Shown in pieces: positions 7,802 through 16,222 of a DNA stretch of 64,000 bases. Origin of the DNA: Arthrobacter sp. ok362 (GTDB taxonomy: Bacteria; Actinomycetota; Actinomycetes; Actinomycetales; Micrococcaceae). Each line of letters opens with the position of its first letter. Within the stretch, counting starts at the first letter, position 1. The stretch is taken from assembly GCF_900102785.1 (NCBI RefSeq), contig NZ_FNGC01000007.1:1-64000 (forward strand). Direction: 5' to 3'. Under the pieces are notes generated by a model that did not search any database, was not told where the DNA came from, and was given only the letters and a program-made list of their open reading frames with translations. The translations under genes were made by a program, and so were the position numbers.

Positions 7802-8914
7802 TTAGGGAACCCGGTGCAGCCACTCCGCGGTGCCGAACTTAACCTCTACGCGGCGGCGGGCGGCCTCCAACTCGGCGTCGGTGAGGACGGACGGCGTCGC
7901 GTCGTAGCGTTCGGCGAAGACGTCCATCATGGCTGCGACGATCTCGGTCCGGGCCATGCCGGTCTGGCGGCGGAGCGGATCCACGCGTTTCTTGGCGCTC
8001 CTGGTGCCCTTGTCGGACAGTTTCTCCTTGCCGATGCGCAGCACCTCCACCATTTTCTCGGCGTCTATGTCGTAGCTCATGGTGACGTGGTGGAGCATCC
8101 CTCCGTTGGCGAGCCGCTTCTGCGCCGCCCCGCCGATCTTGCCGTGCTCCGTGGCGATGTCATTGAGCGGCACGTAGAAGGCGCTAATGCCGACTTTTTC
8201 CAGGGCCGCCATCACCCAGGCGTCCAGGAAACGATAGGAGTCCGCGAAGCTGATGCCGTCCACGAGGGTCTGCGGCAGGTAGAGCGAGTAGGTGATGCAG
8301 TTCCCGGCCTCCATGAACATCGCTCCGCCGCCGCTGATCCGCCGGACCACGCTGATGCCGTGCCGGGCCACCCCCTCGGGGTGGAGTTCATTGCGGACGG
8401 ACTGGAAGCTGCCGATCACCACGGACGGCTCCTCCCAGTCCCAGAACCGCAGGGTGGGGTTGCGCCGCCCGGCGCCGACTTCCTCGGTTAGGACCTCGTC
8501 CAGGGCGACGTTCACGTGGGTGGGCAGGATAGACGGGGCGATGATGTTCCAGTGGTGGTCCGCCCAGCCGGTGGCCTTCGCAAGGGCGCGGCGGACGGTG
8601 ACCGCGACGGCGTCGGCGGAAAAACCGAACAGCACGGTGCCTTCGGGCAGGGCCGCCGTCACGGCGTCCGCGATGTCGGCGGCACTTGTATCGACGGGCA
8701 GCCCGGTGAGGGCCCGGTTGATCTCCGGCAGCGCCTCGTCCGGTTCCAGGAAGAAGTCCCCGCTGAGCGAAACGTGGGCCAGTACGCCGTCCACGACGTC
8801 GAAATCGGCGACTACGAGTTTGCCACCCGGAACCTTGTACTCGCCGTGGTGACGGCCGCCGCCGTCGTCAGTGCTGGGAGGGGTGGCCACGGGATGGGAT
8901 GTCATGACATCCAT
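7802..8914 (-). CDS. Lipoate--protein ligase family protein with swapped domain order
   Basis: The 370-residue protein transfers lipoate or a related acyl group to lipoyl domains of 2-oxoacid dehydrogenases or GcvH. Catalytic-domain motifs sit in the second half: VVRRISGGGAMFMEAGN (about 205-221) and HGKIGGAAQKR (about 262-272), whose lysine corresponds to the catalytic lysine of LplA. The first 110 residues (GEYKVPGGKLVVADFDV onward) resemble the accessory domain that in E. coli LplA is C-terminal, so the order is reversed. The start may be ATG 8914 or ATG 8905; a 16-bp palindrome covers both. Activity as a lipoyl, octanoyl or amidotransferase enzyme cannot be distinguished. Confidence 0.8.
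   Translation of the reverse strand: MDVMTSHPVATPPSTDDGGGRHHGEYKVPGGKLVVADFDVVDGVLAHVSLSGDFFLEPDEALPEINRALTGLPVDTSAADIADAVTAALPEGTVLFGFSADAVAVTVRRALAKATGWADHHWNIIAPSILPTHVNVALDEVLTEEVGAGRRNPTLRFWDWEEPSVVIGSFQSVRNELHPEGVARHGISVVRRISGGGAMFMEAGNCITYSLYLPQTLVDGISFADSYRFLDAWVMAALEKVGISAFYVPLNDIATEHGKIGGAAQKRLANGGMLHHVTMSYDIDAEKMVEVLRIGKEKLSDKGTRSAKKRVDPLRRQTGMARTEIVAAMMDVFAERYDATPSVLTDAELEAARRRVEVKFGTAEWLHRVP
8897..8912. promoter_or_regulatory. 16-bp perfect palindrome at the lipoate ligase start
   Basis: GGATGTCATGACATCC reads the same on both strands and overlaps the two candidate start codons. If translation begins at 8905, most of it is in the promoter or leader, where it would suit a dimeric repressor. 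On the minus strand a -10-like CAGGAT ends 7 bases before the 8905 ATG, which supports the shorter start. Confidence 0.4.
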
Positions 8915-9012
8915 CCTGCCGCATGCATCCGGGAACCCGGGGAACCCTCAACCGGGAACCCGGGAAACTTTGAACCGGTAACTCGGGGAACCAGAACGAA
9001 GCCAGGGACGCA

Positions 9013-9044
9013 GAAAGCCCGCACCGTTGCCGGTGCGGGCTTTC
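9013..9044 (-). terminator. Intrinsic terminator of the L31 gene
   Basis: A perfect 14-bp stem (GAAAGCCCGCACCG with its complement) closes on a TTGC tetraloop, 22 bases past the stop codon of rpmE2. The A/T bases at the stem base provide a short U-tract. Confidence 0.8.
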
Positions 9045-9066
9045 CATCAGACCTTGGGGAAGAAAG

Positions 9067-9324
9067 TTACTTCTTGCCGCCGAAGCCCTTGAAGCGAGCG
9101 TTGAAGCGCTCGACGCGGCCTGCGGAGTCCATGATGCGCTGCTTGCCCGTGTAGAACGGGTGCGACTCAGAGGAGATTTCGACGTCGATGACCGGGTAGG
9201 TGTTGCCGTCTTCCCACTCGATGGTCTTCGAAGAAGACACGGTGGACTTGGTCAGGAACTTGACGCCGGAAGCCAGGTCGTTGAAAACAACAGCTTCGTA
9301 CTTCGGGTGAGTATTAGACTTCAT
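9067..9324 (-). CDS. rpmE2: Type B 50S ribosomal protein L31
   Basis: The 85-residue protein starts [16 protein letters not shown] and ends KGFGGKK. It has no cysteines, so it is the zinc-independent type B (C-minus) paralogue of L31. In actinobacteria and bacilli such paralogues often replace zinc-binding L31 during zinc limitation under Zur control. An upstream open stretch in frame was rejected because the family begins at this methionine and a GGTCC-type weak ribosome site precedes it. A 15-bp palindrome 83 bases upstream is a candidate operator. A strong terminator follows. Confidence 0.93.
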   Translation of the reverse strand: MKSNTHPKYEAVVFNDLASGVKFLTKSTVSSSKTIEWEDGNTYPVIDVEISSESHPFYTGKQRIMDSAGRVERFNARFKGFGGKK

Positions 9325-9406
9325 AATTGGACCTTTGTTCGCACAACTGGATTTTGCCAGTTGCCAGGTATGAATGGGATGGCCGGCGGAAATCACCGGA
9401 CGGCCA

Positions 9407-9421
9407 GCTATCAATGATAGC
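9407..9421. promoter_or_regulatory. Palindrome upstream of rpmE2, candidate metal-responsive operator
   Basis: GCTATCAATGATAGC is a perfect 15-bp palindrome. On the minus strand it contains TATCAT as a possible -10 box, 18 bases after TTCGTC as a weak -35. Its AT-rich centre with ATCA/TGAT half-sites resembles Fur/Zur-type operators, and the downstream gene is the zinc-free L31. Assignment to Zur is an inference. Confidence 0.4.
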
Positions 9422-9479
9422 CGATAGCAGGACCACTGACGAACACCATTGGCGCACGTCAGCGCGGCAGTGCCTCGCC

Positions 9480-10289
9480 TCAGTCCTTCGGACGCAGCTC
9501 CCAGAACGCAACCGCCGACGCCGCGGCGACGTTGAGCGAATCGACGCCCCGGCGCATCGGAATCTTCACGGCGAGGTCGACGGCGGCGAGGGTGCCTGCG
9601 CTCATGCCCGCGCCTTCCGTGCCCAGCACCAGGGCCAGCCGCTCCGGGCGGCGGGCCGCGAGCACGTCGAGGTCCACCGCGTCATCCGTGAGCTCCATGG
9701 CCGCCACGGTGAAGCCCTGCTCCTGCAGCGCGGCCAGGCCTGCCGCCCAGTCCTCGAGCCGGGCCCACGGCACCTGGAACACGGTCCCCATGCTGACCCG
9801 CACGCTGCGGCGGTAGAGCGGATCCCCGCAGCGCGGCGAGACCAGGACGGCGTCCACGCCCAGGGCCGCGGCCGAGCGGAAAATGGCCCCGACGTTCGTG
9901 TGGTCCACGATGTCCTCCAACACGGCAACCCGACGGGCTCCGGCGAGCAGATCCGCCAGCGGCACCGGGGCCGGCCGGTGCATGGCGGCCATGGCGCCGC
10001 GGTGCAGGTGGAAGCCGGTGATTTCCTCCAGCAGCGCCGCGGAGCCGACATAGGCCGGAACGTCCGGGTACTGCTCAAAGACATCCGCCAGGTCCTCGGC
10101 CCACTTCTCGGCAAGGAAGAAGGACCGCGGCCGGTGCCCCGCGGCCAGCGCCCGGCGCAGGACGCGGGAGGACTCGGCGATGTACAGGCCCTCGGCCGGT
10201 TCCCGGACTTTGCGCAGGTGCACGTCAGTGAGCTGCGTGTAGTCGGAAACCCGCGGGTCGTCGGCGGATTCGAGGTAGTGAAAGGTCAC
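9480..10289 (-). CDS. TrmH/SpoU family RNA 2'-O-methyltransferase
   Basis: The 269-residue protein has the SpoU three-motif pattern: motif 1 [20 protein letters not shown] (about 155-174), motif 2 [12 protein letters not shown] (about 218-229) and motif 3 [18 protein letters not shown] (about 240-257). Together these form the knotted SAM site. An N-terminal substrate-binding domain (about 1-110) is present. It probably methylates a ribose in rRNA or tRNA; the target is not identifiable. It lies 34 bases downstream of the TSUP permease gene on the same strand, and the two may be co-transcribed. Confidence 0.88.
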   Translation of the reverse strand: MTFHYLESADDPRVSDYTQLTDVHLRKVREPAEGLYIAESSRVLRRALAAGHRPRSFFLAEKWAEDLADVFEQYPDVPAYVGSAALLEEITGFHLHRGAMAAMHRPAPVPLADLLAGARRVAVLEDIVDHTNVGAIFRSAAALGVDAVLVSPRCGDPLYRRSVRVSMGTVFQVPWARLEDWAAGLAALQEQGFTVAAMELTDDAVDLDVLAARRPERLALVLGTEGAGMSAGTLAAVDLAVKIPMRRGVDSLNVAAASAVAFWELRPKD

Positions 10290-10323
10290 GGGCAGATCAT
10301 TTCGGGGAGGCTATTCGAGGGGG

Positions 10324-11109
10324 TTATTTGAACAGGTTGGCGATCATGAAACCCAGTGCCACCAGGCCCAGGGCGAAGATGACCGCGCGCAGGACCGGCG
10401 GGGAGAGCCGGCGCCCCACCTTGGAGCCGATCAAGCCGCCGATCAGCGAGCTGACGGCGATCAGTCCGACCACGCGCCAGTCGATCCGGTCGAAGGCGAA
10501 CAAAAGGTAGGAGCCGGCGGCGATCACGTTCACGCCCAGGACCAGGAAGTTCTTCATCGCGTTGGCGTTCTGGATGGTCCCGGTCATGAAAACGCCCAGG
10601 ATGCCAACCAACAAGATGCCCTGGGCCGCGACGAAGTAGCCGCCGTAGACGCCGGCCAGGTATACGAGCACCACCAGCAGGACACCGTGGCGGCGGTCCC
10701 GGATAGCGTGCTCAGGGTTTTCCTCGCGGTTCTTCACCCACCGCTGGAGCCGCGGCTGGAAGACCACCATCAGCAGGGCCAGCACGATCAGGACGGGTGC
10801 GGCGTAGTAAAAGACCTTCTCTGGCAGGTGGAGGAGCAGGTAGGCGCCGGTGACGCCACCCAGCAGCGAGGCCGGCAGGAGCCGGAGCAGCTGCCTGCCG
10901 CGGCCTTCGAGCTCCTTCCGGTAGCCCCAGGCGCCGGTGGCGTTGCCGGCCACGAGCCCCATGGCGTTGCTGATGGACGCAGTGACCGGGGCATAGCCCA
11001 GGGCGATCAGCACCGGGAACGTGACCAGGGTGCCGGATCCGACGACGCTGTTGATGGTGCCCGCCCACAGCCCGGCGAAGAAAATGAAGGCGCTATTGAG
11101 GAGCTCCAC
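10324..11109 (-). CDS. Sulfite exporter TauE/SafE (TSUP) family permease
   Basis: A 261-residue membrane protein with about eight hydrophobic segments in two repeats. The first repeat has FFAGLWAGTINSVVGSGTLV (about 11-30), the conserved glycine-rich TSUP motif, and the second ends in GGLIGSKVGRRLSP (about 224-237). Members move sulfite, sulfoacetate or other organic anions across the membrane. The gene starts 18 bases after the stop of the ABC ATPase gene and precedes the TrmH gene, so the three probably form one transcript. The substrate is unknown. Confidence 0.85.
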   Translation of the reverse strand: MELLNSAFIFFAGLWAGTINSVVGSGTLVTFPVLIALGYAPVTASISNAMGLVAGNATGAWGYRKELEGRGRQLLRLLPASLLGGVTGAYLLLHLPEKVFYYAAPVLIVLALLMVVFQPRLQRWVKNREENPEHAIRDRRHGVLLVVLVYLAGVYGGYFVAAQGILLVGILGVFMTGTIQNANAMKNFLVLGVNVIAAGSYLLFAFDRIDWRVVGLIAVSSLIGGLIGSKVGRRLSPPVLRAVIFALGLVALGFMIANLFK

Positions 11110-11127
11110 GCGGGGTCAGCGGCCCCG

Positions 11128-11913
11128 TCAGTGGCTGGCGGTCGCGGTGTACCGGCCGGCGTTGACGGTGACGTCCAGTGGCAGGCCGAACGTTTCGCTC
11201 AGGTTTTCGGCCGTGAGGACCTCCGGCAGCGGACCGGAGGCCACTACGCCGCCGTCGCGCATGAGCATCGCGTGCGTGAAGCCCGGCGGCACCTCTTCGA
11301 GGTGGTGGGTGACCAGGACGATTGCCGGGGCGGCGTCGTCGCGGGCGAGTTCGCTCAGGCGCTGGACCAGGTCCTCGCGCCCGCCGAGGTCGAGTCCGGC
11401 GGCCGGCTCGTCCAGGAGCAGGAGCTCAGGATCGGTCATGAGGGCACGGGCGATCTGGACGCGTTTGCGTTCCCCTTCGGAAAGCGAGGCGAAGGGGCGG
11501 TTGAGCAGCGGGCCCATCCCCCACTCGTTCAGAAGCCCAAAGGCGCGCCGCTCGTCGTTCTTCTCGTAGCCTTCGCGCCAGCGGCCGGTCACGCCGTAGG
11601 CGGCGGTGACCACCACGTTCAGGACCTTCTCGTGTTCAGGGATCTGGCTGGCCAGTGCAGCCGAGGACAGACCGATCCGGGGCCGGAGCTCAAAGACGTC
11701 GACGGCGCCGAGGACTTCCTCGAGGATGCCCGCCATTCCGGAGGTCGGGTGGATCCGGGCCGCGGCCAGCTGGAGGAGTGTGGTCTTGCCGGCGCCGTTG
11801 GGTCCCAGGATCACCCAGCGTTCGCCTTCCTTGACCTGCCAGTCCACCTTGTCCAGGAGCGTCTTAGCCCCACGTACCACGCTGACGCCGGCCATTTCAA
11901 GAACATCACTCAT
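11128..11913 (-). CDS. ABC transporter ATP-binding protein
   Basis: The 261-residue ATPase has a Walker A (GPNGAGKTT, about 38-46), signature LSEGERKRVQIARAL (about 150-164), Walker B LLLLDEPAAGLDLGG and the H-loop THHLEE. No partner permease of the ABC type is adjacent; the next gene is a TSUP permease, which does not normally use an ATPase. The open frame extends far upstream, but the ATG at 11913 is the family-like start; a GTG 12 bases further upstream is an alternative. A TAGTGT element lies 8 bases before the ATG. Proteins like this are common beside actinobacterial serB, function unassigned. Confidence 0.8.
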   Translation of the reverse strand: MSDVLEMAGVSVVRGAKTLLDKVDWQVKEGERWVILGPNGAGKTTLLQLAAARIHPTSGMAGILEEVLGAVDVFELRPRIGLSSAALASQIPEHEKVLNVVVTAAYGVTGRWREGYEKNDERRAFGLLNEWGMGPLLNRPFASLSEGERKRVQIARALMTDPELLLLDEPAAGLDLGGREDLVQRLSELARDDAAPAIVLVTHHLEEVPPGFTHAMLMRDGGVVASGPLPEVLTAENLSETFGLPLDVTVNAGRYTATASH

Positions 11914-11921
11914 AGGAGTAG

Positions 11922-11927
11922 ACACTA
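11922..11927 (-). promoter_or_regulatory. -10-like element for the ABC ATPase gene
   Basis: TAGTGT on the minus strand ends 8 bases before the ATG at 11913, with no Shine-Dalgarno between, consistent with a leaderless mRNA. It faces the divergent serB promoter about 106 bases away. Confidence 0.35.
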
Positions 11928-12032
11928 GGACAAAAAAGCGGACGACTGATAACCGGCGCCGCGGGCCGCCGTGCAGCGTCACGCGGCGCCGGCCCGGGCG
12001 CAACGAATTCGGGCCGCCCAACGCCTGCTCGC

Positions 12033-12038
12033 TAGGAT
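12033..12038 (+). promoter_or_regulatory. -10-like element placed for a leaderless serB mRNA
   Basis: TAGGAT ends 7 bases before the serB ATG and the spacer has no clear ribosome binding site. Confidence 0.45.
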
Positions 12039-12045
12039 TGAGGCC

Positions 12046-12984
12046 ATGAGTTCGAACGTGACCGCAGTGAGCTACGGCCTGAAACTGTCCCTTCCCGAGA
12101 TCCAGCGGCTGCGTTCGCTCCTGACAACCGCGGGGCTGAGCGTCGGTGCCGAAACCCGCGCCGGCGACGCCCGTTTCGAGGTGTATGCGGCGGACTGCGC
12201 GCTGGAAGCCGAACTGGACGGCGGGCTGGCGCCCGAAAGCGCGGCAGCCGTTCAGGTTTCGGGAGCCCGGCTGGACGGGCCGCGCCGTGTGCTGGCGGCC
12301 GCCGGCATCGACGGCGTGGACACGGCGCTGGTTCCCGTAGGACTGCGCAGCGCGCCGCGAAAGTTCCTGATCATGGACGTGGACTCGACCCTCATCCAGC
12401 AGGAAGTGATCGAGCTCCTGGCCGCCTACGCCGGCAAGCGCGAGGAAGTGACAGCGGTGACGGAGGCGGCCATGCGCGGCGAGCTGGACTTCGCCCAGAG
12501 CCTGCACGCCAGGGTGGCTGTCCTCGCCGGACTGCCGGCGGACGTCATCGAGTCGGTCCGCGCCGAGGTCAGGCTGACCGAGGGCGCCGCGGAGCTCGTG
12601 GCGGCCTTTCAGGCCGCCGGCCATGCGGTGGCCGTGGTGTCCGGCGGGTTCAACCAGATCCTCCGGCCGATCGCCGAAAGCCTGGGGCTGCACTACTGGA
12701 TCGCCAATGAACTCGAAATCGTCGACGGCGCACTGACCGGCAAGGTACTCGGCGACGTCATCGACCGGGCGGCCAAGGAAAAGTACCTGCGCGAGTGGGC
12801 CGCCGCCGAGGGTATCCCGATGGAACACACCATTGCCGTGGGTGACGGCGCCAACGACCTCGACATGCTTGGCGCCGCCGGGATCGGCATCGCCTTCAAC
12901 GCAAAGCCAGCCGTCCGTGCCGCCGCAGACGCCGCCGTCAACCTTCCCTATCTAGACGCCGTGCGGTACATCGCGGGGGTCTGA
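12046..12984 (+). CDS. serB: Phosphoserine phosphatase
   Basis: The 312-residue HAD enzyme removes phosphate from L-phosphoserine, the last step of serine synthesis. HAD motif I is FLIMDVDSTLI (about 106-116, nucleophile Asp110 in DVDST), motif II is VVSGGFNQI (about 201-209) and motif III/IV is IAVGDGANDLDML (about 263-275). The first 95 residues form the regulatory ACT-like domain seen in longer SerB proteins. The upstream in-frame extension to 11971 was rejected because the ATG at 12046 has a well-placed -10-like element. It ends 11 bases before a large inverted repeat. Confidence 0.92.
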   Translation: MSSNVTAVSYGLKLSLPEIQRLRSLLTTAGLSVGAETRAGDARFEVYAADCALEAELDGGLAPESAAAVQVSGARLDGPRRVLAAAGIDGVDTALVPVGLRSAPRKFLIMDVDSTLIQQEVIELLAAYAGKREEVTAVTEAAMRGELDFAQSLHARVAVLAGLPADVIESVRAEVRLTEGAAELVAAFQAAGHAVAVVSGGFNQILRPIAESLGLHYWIANELEIVDGALTGKVLGDVIDRAAKEKYLREWAAAEGIPMEHTIAVGDGANDLDMLGAAGIGIAFNAKPAVRAAADAAVNLPYLDAVRYIAGV

Positions 12985-12995
12985 TGCGTTAACCG

Positions 12996-13052
12996 CGAGA
13001 AGGCACGTGGGGGCAATGTTTTGACTAAACATTGCCCCCACGTGCCTTCTCG
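12996..13052. terminator. 26-bp perfect inverted repeat between convergent genes
   Basis: Left arm 12996-13021 (CGAGAAGGCACGTGGGGG then CAATGTTT) pairs perfectly with 13027-13052 around a TGACT loop. It lies between the stops of serB (plus) and the SDR gene (minus), so it can terminate both. The stem is about twice the length of the other terminators in the window, and each arm carries a run of A or T next to the loop rather than after the stem, which is unusual for an intrinsic terminator. Confidence 0.7.
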
Positions 13053-13074
13053 GCGCCTCTGGCGGCCTTCGCTC

Positions 13075-13863
13075 CTAGCTGGAGCTCGTGTCGGCTGTCT
13101 TGTCTGCGGTCTTATCTGCGGTCTTATCGAAGTAGTCGGCGCCGCCGACGTATTCGGTGTGGCCGGTCTCGACGTCGGCCGTGGCCATTTTGGCGACCTC
13201 CGCAGCAAACTCCTTGACCGAGTACAGCTTGCCGGCCTCGGCACGGCGGGCCTCGATGGCGCCGGGGTTGGACCGGTCAAGCAGGGTGGCCGTGACGGTG
13301 CCCTCGATCATGTCGCCGGAGACAACGACGAGCGAGATCCCCTTATCAGCCAATGCCGGGACGAGTGCCCGGAGTGCGTCCTCGCCGGCACGCTTGCTGC
13401 GGGCCACGGGCTCGTAGTCGGGCATGGTGGGCACCGTGTCGATGAAGTGGGCCTGGTGGCTGGTCACGAAGACCACGCGCGAGCGTTCGGGCATGAGTGC
13501 CACGGCGGCGTTGAGCATGTTCACCTGGGCGTCACGGTTCAGCTTCAGCGCGTAGCCCTCTTCCATCCCGGTCTCCATGCCGCCGGAGGCATTGAGGACC
13601 AGGAGGTCGAGCGAGCCGAAGTTCTCCATTGCGGCGCTGGCGAGGGCCTGGACGCCTTCCTGGGTGGTCAGGTCCGCCCCGACGGCCGCAGCGCGGCCGC
13701 CGTCGGCCTCGATCTCCGCGACAACCTTGTTGGCGCGCGGCGCCTTCTGGCGGTAGTTCACGACGACGGCCGCGCCTTCGGCGGCCAGGATCTTGGCGAC
13801 TTCGGCGCCGATTCCGCGCGACGAACCGGTCACGATCGCAGTCTTGTTCTCCAGCAGTCCCAT
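13075..13863 (-). CDS. Short-chain dehydrogenase/reductase (SDR) family protein
   Basis: The 262-residue protein has the NAD(P) motif TGSSRGIGAEVA (about 12-23), LNASGG (about 88-93) and a conserved lysine in ARSKRAGEDAL (about 156-166). The expected YxxxK tyrosine appears as YEPVARSK, so the active-site spacing differs from the classical pattern. The substrate is unknown. The C-terminus is a hydrophilic tail of three DKTA repeats coded by 12-base tandem units (about 13084-13130), probably a replication-slippage product. The start at 13863 is the first methionine of the family consensus; a longer frame to 13956 lacks support. Confidence 0.8.
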   Translation of the reverse strand: MGLLENKTAIVTGSSRGIGAEVAKILAAEGAAVVVNYRQKAPRANKVVAEIEADGGRAAAVGADLTTQEGVQALASAAMENFGSLDLLVLNASGGMETGMEEGYALKLNRDAQVNMLNAAVALMPERSRVVFVTSHQAHFIDTVPTMPDYEPVARSKRAGEDALRALVPALADKGISLVVVSGDMIEGTVTATLLDRSNPGAIEARRAEAGKLYSVKEFAAEVAKMATADVETGHTEYVGGADYFDKTADKTADKTADTSSS

Positions 13864-14014
13864 ACGAGCTCCTTTTGTTCCAAACGTCCAAACACTGTGG
13901 GTCTGCAATCCATCATGCCAGCGGATCGCGCCATTGCAGTTGTTCAGCATCCACAAAGAAGCCCCGGCGGCGTAGTTCCCGACATGTCATGCCCGGAACG
14001 CGCCGGCGGTTGGT

Positions 14015-14434
14015 TCAGCTGCGGTCGATACGGATCTTCGTCGTCGTTTCCCCAGTCACTACCTCGGGAGCCGGTGCGCGGACTTCCAGGACGCCGTCCT
14101 TGTACGTGGCGGTAATATCTTCTTCCTTCGCCCCCGCGGGAAGCGCAATGGTCCGGGCGGACCGGCCGTAACGGAACTCCGATCGGTAGCCGGTCTTGCT
14201 CTTGTGCTCGGACTTTTCCTCCCGCTGCACCGCGATGTGGAGCGTGCCCTCGCTGACCGAGACGTCGACGTCTTGGTCGGGGTCGATCCCGGGCACTTCC
14301 GCCCTAACCACTAAGGTGTTGCCCTCTTGGAACTGTTCGATCTTGATCCCTGGCGCTATGGACAGATCACCGTCAAGGAAGCGGCGGACCGGTTCCAGCA
14401 TGTCCGAGGGCGTCCACTTGCTGAGATCACTCAT
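14015..14434 (-). CDS. Hsp20/alpha-crystallin family small heat shock protein
   Basis: The 139-residue ATP-independent chaperone holds unfolding proteins. The alpha-crystallin domain runs from about 30 to 130, with the EVPGIDPDQDVDVSVSEGTL strand pattern and the C-terminal GVLEVRAP motif. The start at ATG 14434 is fixed by a strong AGGAGG eight bases upstream; the frame continues further but begins in non-coding sequence. No HspR-type (HAIR) inverted repeat was recognised upstream. It sits between the SDR gene and fabG, all on the minus strand but separated by more than 150 bases. Confidence 0.92.
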   Translation of the reverse strand: MSDLSKWTPSDMLEPVRRFLDGDLSIAPGIKIEQFQEGNTLVVRAEVPGIDPDQDVDVSVSEGTLHIAVQREEKSEHKSKTGYRSEFRYGRSARTIALPAGAKEEDITATYKDGVLEVRAPAPEVVTGETTTKIRIDRS

Positions 14435-14542
14435 GATTTTCCTCCTGGGTCCACGCCCCTGCCGTGGCATGGTCGGGGGCTGTGAGGCCATTACACGCTC
14501 CCGGCGTTCCGGTGCCAAGGGCAAAAAGGCCCAGCGCGGCGG

Positions 14543-14579
14543 ACTGCGGACGGCGGCGGATACCGCCGTCGTCCGCAGT
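14543..14579 (-). terminator. Terminator downstream of fabG
   Basis: ACTGCGGACGGCGG pairs with a downstream complement that contains a 3-base bulge, giving a GC-rich hairpin 25 bases past the fabG stop. Confidence 0.55.
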
Positions 14580-14603
14580 GTTCCGTGTCCGGCGTCGCCC
14601 GGG

Positions 14604-15395
<792 letters not shown>

Positions 15396-15479
15396 TTAGC
15401 GCCCGGTTCGCACCCGTTTGGGCGGCTCCGCCGATGGTGAGAGAATTGGACTAAGCCTTGGGAGCGTGATCAAACAGCC

Positions 15480-15932
15480 GTGACACTCAAAAACCGATCC
15501 GGTGCGCATGTGCCTGGAAGGCCGGACGCCGAGTCCGGCGGTACCGAGGTGCACAGCATCACGGACGCCGCCGCTGCGCACTCAGACGAGATGCGCGAAC
15601 GGATGATCAAGTACGCCGTCGCCATGGGCATCCGCATGGTCTGCCTGATCCTGATTTTTGTGGTGGATGGCTGGTTCAAGTTGATCCCGGTGCTGGGGGC
15701 CGTCTTACTGCCCTGGGTTGCGGTGGTGATCGCCAACGGCAGCGACAAAGCGGAAATCCACAGTGACTCCCTCCTGGACCATGCTCTCCTCGCGGAGCTG
15801 GACGCCCCGGATCCCACGGGAACGGCCGGGCCGTACCCGGCCGACGGCGGAGACGGCCCGGAGAGGCTGCTGCAGGGCGAGCTGATGGATGATGAGAACG
15901 ACGACGACGACCACGGACGGGCCGCTTCATGA
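15480..15932 (+). CDS. DUF3099 membrane protein
   Basis: The 150-residue protein has two adjacent hydrophobic segments (about 46-58 and 62-78; MVCLILIFVVDGW and VLGAVLLPWVAVVIA) preceded by HSITDAAAAHSDEMRERM, the conserved N-terminal signature of DUF3099. The C-terminal 60 residues are acidic and probably disordered. The function is unknown; the family is limited to actinobacteria. The GTG start is followed by a 4-base overlap with the next gene, linking it to the small protein and SURF1 in one operon. It diverges from fabG over 150 bases. Confidence 0.75.
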   Translation: MTLKNRSGAHVPGRPDAESGGTEVHSITDAAAAHSDEMRERMIKYAVAMGIRMVCLILIFVVDGWFKLIPVLGAVLLPWVAVVIANGSDKAEIHSDSLLDHALLAELDAPDPTGTAGPYPADGGDGPERLLQGELMDDENDDDDHGRAAS

Positions 15933-16222
15933 ACCTCTTTGACCTGGCCGGGACCGGCGGCGACCCCGCTGCGGCCCCCGGCACCGTCTGCTCCCGGAAA
16001 GCCTGCCGCACGGCGGCGGAATGGCAGCTGCTGTGGAACAACCCCAAGATCCACACCGCGGAGCGGCGCAAGATCTGGCTGGCCTGCGGTGAGCACCGCG
16101 TCTGGCTTGAGGACTATCTCCAGACACGCGGACTGTGGAAAGAGACGGTGGCCCTCGGCGCAGAGACCGTCCACCTCTCCGCAGAGACCGCGCCAATCGA
16201 CCCGTCAGGCAGGATCGGCTGA
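15929..16222 (+). CDS. Small conserved protein of unknown function
   Basis: The 97-residue protein contains CSRKACRTAAEW (about 21-32), a tryptophan-rich centre (LLWNNPKIHTAERRKIWLAC) and GEHRVWLEDYLQTRGL. Spaced cysteines and histidines suggest a small metal-binding fold, but this is only inferred. Homologues next to SURF1 in related genomes are sometimes labelled acetone carboxylase, a label the sequence does not support. It overlaps the DUF3099 stop by 4 bases and abuts SURF1 directly, so it may have a role tied to membrane or cytochrome oxidase assembly. Confidence 0.75.
   Translation: MNLFDLAGTGGDPAAAPGTVCSRKACRTAAEWQLLWNNPKIHTAERRKIWLACGEHRVWLEDYLQTRGLWKETVALGAETVHLSAETAPIDPSGRIG

Noticed and set aside
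8930..9000. Direct repeats of GGGAACCCGGG upstream of the lipoate ligase gene
   Set aside because: Short, irregular and GC-simple; noted as low-complexity sequence, without a clear function.
11128..12828. A 566-codon frame that would extend the ABC ATPase upstream
   Set aside because: The extra part is antisense to serB and has no family similarity; the ATPase domain starts at the ATG at 11913.
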